From contig NZ_CAJIMS010000001.1 in NCBI RefSeq assembly GCF_905175375.1, positions 620,001 to 684,000 of the forward strand: a stretch of 64,000 bases of DNA, in the 5' to 3' direction. Numbering within the stretch: the first letter of the stretch is position 1; each line of letters starts with the position of its first letter. This DNA is from Chryseobacterium aquaeductus. Its GTDB lineage: Bacteria; Bacteroidota; Bacteroidia; Flavobacteriales; Weeksellaceae. This document shows positions 59,157 to 64,000 of this stretch, piece by piece. Both the position numbers and the translations under genes were made by a program. The notes beneath the pieces were generated by a model. That model searched no databases, had not been told where the DNA came from, and saw only the letters and a list, made by a program, of their open reading frames with translations.

Positions 59157-60824
59157 ATGTGTGGAATTGTATGTTTGTTTGATGCCAAACAGTCAACTGA
59201 AATATTAAGACCTCAGGTCTTGGAAATGTCTAAAAAAATTCGTCACAGAGGTCCGGACTGGAGTGGTGTTTTCCAGAACGAAAATGTGCTGTTTTCTCAT
59301 GAGCGACTCGCTATTGTAGATCCCACTTCCGGAAAACAACCTTTATTTTCTAAAGACGGAAAAATAGTTTTGGCGGTAAATGGTGAAATCTATAATCATC
59401 GTGAACTAAAAAAAGAATTTCCTGATTACGAGTTTCAGACAAAATCTGATTGCGAAGTTATTTTGGCATTGTACGAAAAATATGGTAAAGATTTTATAGA
59501 AAAACTAAACGGAATTTTCGCCTTTGCTTTATATGACATAGAAAAAAACATTTATCTCATCGCACGCGATCACATGGGAATCTGCCCTTTGTACCAAGGC
59601 TGGGACAAAAACGGAAACTATTACATTGCGTCTGAGCTGAAAGCTTTGGAAGGTCTATGTAAAAAAATCGATACTTTTCTTCCCGGACATTATATTTATA
59701 GTTTGGAAAGCACTGAACTTCAGCAATGGTACAAAAGAGACTGGGAAGACTTTGATGTGGTGAAGGATAACGCCACCGACATTCAGACAATAAGAAAAGG
59801 ATTGGAAGATGCCGTTCACAGACAATTGATGAGTGATGTACCTTACGGCGTTTTGCTTTCGGGAGGTTTAGATTCATCGATAATTTCTGCCGTTACAGCA
59901 AAGTATGCTAGACAGAGAATTGAAAGTGGCGATACTCAGGAAGCTTGGTATCCACGACTACACAGTTTTGCAGTTGGTTTGGTAGGTTCACCTGATTTAG
60001 CTGCGGCGAAAAAAGCAGCAGAACATATCGGATCGGTTCACCATGAAGTAAATTTCACCGTTCAGGAAGGTTTAGACGCAATCCGTGATGTAATTTATCA
60101 TTTGGAAACCTATGACGTAACGACAATCAGAGCTTCCACGCCGATGTATCTTTTAGCAAGAGTGATCAAATCTATGGGAATCAAAATGGTGCTTTCCGGT
60201 GAAGGCGCAGACGAATTGTTTGGTGGTTATTTGTATTTCCACAAGGCTCCGAATGCTAAAGAATTTCATGATGAAACAGTAAGAAAGTTGGGGAAACTAC
60301 ACCTTTACGACTGTCTGAGAGCAAACAAAGCGCTGATGAGTTGGGGAATCGAAGGCAGAGTTCCTTTCCTGGATAAAGAATTTATGGATATTGCGATGAA
60401 CGTAAATCCGCAAGATAAAATGATTAAAAAAGAAGAAGGGAAGATCGAAAAATGGGTCTTAAGAAAAGCTTTTGAAGATCTTTTACCAGAATCTATTGCA
60501 TGGAGACAGAAAGAACAATTCTCGGATGGAGTCGGATATTCATGGATTGACACTTTGAAAGATGTTGCTGAAAAATATGTAACTGATGAGATGATGACGA
60601 ATGCAAAATTCAGATTTCCGCTGAATACGCCTCAAAATAAAGAAGAATACAGATACCGAACCATTTTCGAAGAGCATTTCCCGAGCGAAACTGCAGCAGC
60701 AACTGTGCCTTCTGTGCCTTCTGTAGCGTGTTCTACCCCAATTGCACTTGAGTGGGATGAGGCATTTAAAAAAATGAATGACCCAAGCGGAAGGGCAGTA
60801 AAAGTACACGAAACTTCGTACTAA
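59157..60824 (+). CDS. asnB: Asparagine synthase B (glutamine-hydrolysing)
   Basis: 555 residues, as E. coli AsnB (554). N-terminal class II glutaminase with catalytic Cys2 (MCGIVCLFD), RHRGPDWSG and NGEIYNH; synthetase domain with PP-loop VLLSGGLDSSIISA and SGEGADELFGGY. Makes asparagine from aspartate, ATP and glutamine. Near the C-terminus, a low-complexity TAAATVPSVPSVACST segment. Its own promoter and terminator. Confidence 0.97.
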   Translation: MCGIVCLFDAKQSTEILRPQVLEMSKKIRHRGPDWSGVFQNENVLFSHERLAIVDPTSGKQPLFSKDGKIVLAVNGEIYNHRELKKEFPDYEFQTKSDCEVILALYEKYGKDFIEKLNGIFAFALYDIEKNIYLIARDHMGICPLYQGWDKNGNYYIASELKALEGLCKKIDTFLPGHYIYSLESTELQQWYKRDWEDFDVVKDNATDIQTIRKGLEDAVHRQLMSDVPYGVLLSGGLDSSIISAVTAKYARQRIESGDTQEAWYPRLHSFAVGLVGSPDLAAAKKAAEHIGSVHHEVNFTVQEGLDAIRDVIYHLETYDVTTIRASTPMYLLARVIKSMGIKMVLSGEGADELFGGYLYFHKAPNAKEFHDETVRKLGKLHLYDCLRANKALMSWGIEGRVPFLDKEFMDIAMNVNPQDKMIKKEEGKIEKWVLRKAFEDLLPESIAWRQKEQFSDGVGYSWIDTLKDVAEKYVTDEMMTNAKFRFPLNTPQNKEEYRYRTIFEEHFPSETAAATVPSVPSVACSTPIALEWDEAFKKMNDPSGRAVKVHETSY

Positions 60825-60841
60825 AAGTGATGAAATTTATT

Positions 60842-60867
60842 AATCCTGTATTCGTACAGGATTTTTC
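60842..60867 (+). terminator. Terminator after asnB
   Basis: AATCCTGTA-TTCG-TACAGGATTTTT. Confidence 0.9.
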
Positions 60868-60968
60868 ATTAAATAAAACCAATAATATTTGGATAATTTA
60901 ACTAAGTATTAAAGTTATTATCTAATAAATAATTATATTTGAAAAATTAAAAAAATCTTTGCTGTAAA

Positions 60969-61781
60969 ATGAGAAGACACATTACTATTTTATTTGCTTT
61001 ACTATCTGTAAGTTTCGCTTTTGGACAAGGTAAATATGGAAAATATCTTAATTCTAAAAAGCTGGCTCTTACCTATAAAAGCGTAAAACCTGCCGAAAAA
61101 GACGATTATTATCAGCAATACTATTGGTTGGTAAAAGCTGAACAGCTGAAAACCTTCCCTCACCTTGCAGATATAAAACCTGCTGTTCTCTACAACTTTG
61201 TAAAAAAAGTGAATCCTCAAAATCCTACAAAAAAACTGGATGCCAGAGGAAAAGAATTGAGAAAAACTGCAGAATTATCTTTGGATCAATATTTTAAAAA
61301 CAAAAATTTCAAGGACAATAAGATATTGTTGTACAATCTGGAGACGTATGTAGATCCTTCCCAAGGTGAATATTTCACAAAGGTAGATGCAGAAAGAATC
61401 AAACAATTGGTACCAAAAGAATTTTTCGGTTTTGCTTCTTTAAACAAAAAGACAATGGAAGAAACCAACTATTATCTGTGGGTTGATAAGAAAAAAGACG
61501 AATTTAAAATTGTAGACATTATTCCAAGCGAGAAAGACAAGAAGTTTTACGCTTCTCTGAAACAGTATTTACCAAAATACAAATTCGAGAAAAAATATAT
61601 GCCGACCGTGAAAAAAGGAAGCAAAGCTGATAAAACAGACAAAGATTTCTTCTACATCATGCCGTTTGAGCAGAATTTAGACAATATTGAATACAAAACA
61701 GATGATTTTGAAACATTCACACTGAGCCAAGTTAAGAGAGAAGGTGAAGCGTGGATAGGAGTAGAAAAACCTAAAAAATAA
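60969..61781 (+). CDS. Secreted protein of unknown function
   Basis: 270 residues with a signal peptide (LFALLSVSFAFGQ). Very lysine- and tyrosine-rich mature part (YYQQYYWLVKAEQLKTFPHL, LNKKTMEETNYYLWVDKKKD) without a recognisable domain; alpha/beta content is mixed. Its own terminator follows directly. No neighbour link is clear. Confidence 0.7.
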   Translation: MRRHITILFALLSVSFAFGQGKYGKYLNSKKLALTYKSVKPAEKDDYYQQYYWLVKAEQLKTFPHLADIKPAVLYNFVKKVNPQNPTKKLDARGKELRKTAELSLDQYFKNKNFKDNKILLYNLETYVDPSQGEYFTKVDAERIKQLVPKEFFGFASLNKKTMEETNYYLWVDKKKDEFKIVDIIPSEKDKKFYASLKQYLPKYKFEKKYMPTVKKGSKADKTDKDFFYIMPFEQNLDNIEYKTDDFETFTLSQVKREGEAWIGVEKPKK

Positions 61782-61784
61782 ACT

Positions 61785-61818
61785 CAAAAAGTCCTGTGAT
61801 TTCTCACAGGACTTTTTT
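61785..61818 (+). terminator. Terminator
   Basis: AAAAAGTCCTGTGA, TTTC loop, TCACAGGACTTTTTT, perfect. Confidence 0.92.
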
Positions 61819-61864
61819 AATTACAAAATGGTTTTAAAATTGCTTTTAAAACCATTTCTTGCTT

Positions 61865-63268
61865 ATGCCCACAACCAGATCACCACGCCAAACCGTAAAA
61901 AAAGTTTTACCACTCATCTTAGCAACTGCCATTTTTATGCAGATGCTAGACTCTACGATTCTCAATACTTCTCTACCTTCAATAGCGAGAGATTTAAATG
62001 AATCTCCACTGAACATGCAAAACGCAATCATCAGTTATGTATTGACGTTGGCAGTTTTTATGCCTGCAAGCGGATTTTTGGCAGACCGTTTCGGAACAAG
62101 AAAAGTTTTCATTTTCGCTTTGGTACTTTTCAGTTTGGGTTCCATATTTTGTGCGCTTTCTCAAAATCTTACGCACTTGGTAATTTCACGAGTAATTCAG
62201 GGAGTTGGCGGAAGTTTGATGACGCCAGTAGGAAAATTAGCTTTAATCAAAACTTTTAACAGAAACGAACTACTGAAGGCAATGAACTTTGCGATAGTTC
62301 CTGCTTTGATCGGTCCGGTTCTCGGTCCTTTGGTTGGAGGTTACATGGTGGACTACCTTTCCTGGCACTGGATTTTCCTCATCAATATTCCTATTGGAGT
62401 TTTAGGAATTGTTTTAGGTTTAAAATATATGCCCAATTACAACTCACGGGAAACCGATTTTGACCTGAAAGGCTTCCTGATCTTTGCGGCAGCTTCTCTC
62501 CTACTTTCTATTTCTCTTGAATTATTTGGAGACATGCAGAATATCACACCGGTTTTACTGGTTTTTATTTTAGGATTTCTTTTCCTGTACTATTACTACC
62601 ATCACGCAAAAAGAGGCAACAATCCTATTTTTCCATTAAATTTATTTCAGGTTCGTACATTTCGTGTAGGAATTATCGGAAATCTTGCAACAAGGTTAGG
62701 AATCAGTTCCGTTCCATTGTTACTTCCTTTGATGATTCAGATTGCATACGGCGAATCGGCCGTCATTTCCGGTTGGGTCATTGCTCCGATGGCATTGACT
62801 GCAATGTTTGGAAAATCTTCGGTCATCAGAATTTTAAACAAATATGGTTATAAAAGAACCTTGATGGTCAATACTTTCATTATCGGTATTTTAATTTGTT
62901 GTCTTTCCATTCCGGATATTCACACTTCAATATTTTGGTTCGTTCCTGTGATTGCAATTTTAGGATTTTTCAACTCTATTCAATTTACTTCAATGAATAC
63001 CATTTCCATTGCAGATTTGCGAAATTTCCAAACCAGCAGCGGTAATTCTTTAATTTCGGTTAATCAGCAGTTAGCCATTGGTTTCGGGATTGCATTTGGT
63101 TTGATTGTTTTAAAGATTTACGAAAATAGCCCTGAACTGATTCAGCATGAAACTCACAATGCATTTCGTTATACATTTCTTACCGTAGGAATTTTAACGA
63201 TTCTATCAAGTTTAGTTTTCAGAAGACTTCATACGTTTGATGGCAGAAACATGAAATCCGCAGAATAA
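61865..63268 (+). CDS. MFS multidrug exporter, DHA2 (EmrB/QacA-like) group
   Basis: 467 residues from ATG at 61865 (a TTG two codons upstream is possible). About 13-14 membrane helices. MQMLDSTILNTSLPSIARDL is the DHA2 helix-1 motif with its acidic residue, GFLADRFGTRKVF motif A, and GPVLGPLVGGYMVDYLSWHW motif C of drug:H+ antiporters. No EmrA-type adaptor adjacent, so it is likely a stand-alone inner-membrane exporter. Family-level call; substrate unknown. Confidence 0.9.
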   Translation: MPTTRSPRQTVKKVLPLILATAIFMQMLDSTILNTSLPSIARDLNESPLNMQNAIISYVLTLAVFMPASGFLADRFGTRKVFIFALVLFSLGSIFCALSQNLTHLVISRVIQGVGGSLMTPVGKLALIKTFNRNELLKAMNFAIVPALIGPVLGPLVGGYMVDYLSWHWIFLINIPIGVLGIVLGLKYMPNYNSRETDFDLKGFLIFAAASLLLSISLELFGDMQNITPVLLVFILGFLFLYYYYHHAKRGNNPIFPLNLFQVRTFRVGIIGNLATRLGISSVPLLLPLMIQIAYGESAVISGWVIAPMALTAMFGKSSVIRILNKYGYKRTLMVNTFIIGILICCLSIPDIHTSIFWFVPVIAILGFFNSIQFTSMNTISIADLRNFQTSSGNSLISVNQQLAIGFGIAFGLIVLKIYENSPELIQHETHNAFRYTFLTVGILTILSSLVFRRLHTFDGRNMKSAE

Positions 63269-63290
63269 AAGTGTTAGTGTGTTAAAGTAC

Positions 63291-63338
63291 TAGAATACTA
63301 GAATACTAGAATACTAGAATACTAGAATACTAGAATAC
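63291..63338. repeat. Short tandem repeat, TAGAATAC x 6
   Basis: Six perfect head-to-tail copies of the 8-mer TAGAATAC, flanked by one degenerate copy on each side (TAAAGTAC at 63283-63290, AAAAATAC at 63339-63346). It lies 23 bp after the MFS stop and 104 bp before the pirin start. Not in a coding frame. Confidence 0.95.
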
Positions 63339-63442
63339 AAAAATACTCCAACCCTAAAAACTCTCATACCCAAACTTACCACACATCAATGTAATTCCAT
63401 TTTTCTTGTTCTAATTTTGTTTAAAATTAAAACAAACAGATT

Positions 63443-64000
63443 ATGGCAACTAAAAAAGTAGAAATCGTAATTCCTCCAAAGTCTGCACATTTCGTGGGAG
63501 ATGGTTTTAGGGTGCATAATTTTATTCCGAGCATACAAAAACTAGACATGAAAAGAATGGATCCTTTCATCATGTTGGATTATAATTCTAAATTTCATTT
63601 CAATCCTTCTGAGACTCCAAAAGGTGTTGGTGTACATCCGCACAGAGGTTTTGAAACCGTTACGATCGCTTATCAGGGAAAAGTAGAACATCATGACAGC
63701 GCAGGTGGCGGTGGAATTATTGGTGAAGGTGACGTACAGTGGATGACCGCAGCAAGCGGTATCCTTCACAAAGAATATCACGAAAAAGAATGGTCAAAAC
63801 AAGGCGGAATTTTCCAAATGGTTCAACTTTGGGTAAATCTTCCTGCAAAAGATAAAATGAGCAAACCAAAATATCAGGCGATTTCAAATTCAGAAATGAA
63901 AAAAGTTGATTTAGGTGAAAACGGAATCATTGAAATTATCGCCGGAGAATTTGAAGATCATAATGGATCTGCATTCACATTCACTCCCATCAATCTGATG
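63443..64000 (+). CDS. Pirin family protein (3' end outside window)
   Basis: 186 codons visible, no stop before the window ends. Cupin fold with the pirin metal ligands: GVGVHPHRGFETVTIAY gives the first two His, SGILHKEYHEK the third His and the Glu. Several bacterial pirins open the ring of quercetin or modulate redox enzymes; the specific role is unknown. The preceding tandem repeat could influence its expression. Start chosen at ATG 63443, the beginning of the pirin N-terminus (MATKKVEIVIPPKS). Confidence 0.9.
   Translation, partial: MATKKVEIVIPPKSAHFVGDGFRVHNFIPSIQKLDMKRMDPFIMLDYNSKFHFNPSETPKGVGVHPHRGFETVTIAYQGKVEHHDSAGGGGIIGEGDVQWMTAASGILHKEYHEKEWSKQGGIFQMVQLWVNLPAKDKMSKPKYQAISNSEMKKVDLGENGIIEIIAGEFEDHNGSAFTFTPINLM

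Overview
The window is chromosomal DNA from a low-GC member of the Bacteroidetes, most likely a Flavobacteriia/Weeksellaceae species of the Chryseobacterium-Elizabethkingia type. This rests on the AT-rich intergenic DNA, the recurrent TAnnTTTG (-7) promoter element with an upstream TTG, the near absence of Shine-Dalgarno sequences, many Q-terminated signal peptides, and gene families typical of the group (HipA_2/DUF3037, GxxExxY, PNGase F-II-like, GLPGLI, tyrosine catabolism genes). I see no tRNA, rRNA, CRISPR array, insertion sequence or prophage. Both ends cut a gene: an RNase E/G family gene at the left and a pirin gene at the right. Region by region: (1) 1-8.6 kb is the 3' end of an rng-like gene, then a curli (functional amyloid) locus. 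This holds an orphan LuxR-type regulator with a degenerate receiver (a CsgD analogue), a convergent operon (minor curlin-like protein, CsgE with an extra N-terminal domain, CsgF, CsgG with an extra C-terminal barrel, and a propeller lipoprotein), and a separately transcribed 504-residue curlin. The regulator promoter and both curli promoters share a TGTTTATAC/CCGTrTTTATACG-type partly palindromic motif that I propose as the operator of this regulon. (2) 8.6-11.9 kb is an operon with a NUDIX CoA pyrophosphatase, an acyltransferase, a small lipoprotein and Mpl-type muropeptide ligase. (3) 12-19.5 kb holds a surface protein, an aldo/keto reductase, and a LysR regulator divergent from an MdaB-type quinone reductase that is followed by a 24-codon remnant of a YgiN-type monooxygenase; then DUF1304, thioredoxin and a TonB receptor. 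(4) 19.5-27.8 kb is a tyrosine degradation cluster (hmgA, CoA transferase, hppD, fahA, flavin reductase) with interspersed unknowns. (5) 27.9-36.7 kb holds hydrolases, the HipA_2/DUF3037 pair, a UvrD/PcrA helicase and a PAS histidine kinase/response regulator pair. (6) 36.8-49 kb holds an active/inactive M16 peptidase pair, secG, a glycosyltransferase, recR, a frameshifted LURP-one gene, pepD, a LOG protein, a ferredoxin and its likely reductase, and a DUF3108 protein. (7) 49-64 kb holds a second histidine kinase/response regulator pair, pheS, YceI, an orphan ABC ATPase, a YjdM/PhnA-type protein, an RsmB-like methyltransferase, a PNGase F-II-like secreted enzyme, asnB, an MFS exporter, an 8-bp tandem repeat and pirin. 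The most interesting parts are the curli regulon (shared operator, domain fusions, candidate small RNA with a UUCG-loop terminator), four genes whose -7 element lies exactly 4 nt before the start codon (predicted leaderless mRNAs), and two decayed genes (ygiN-like, LURP-one).
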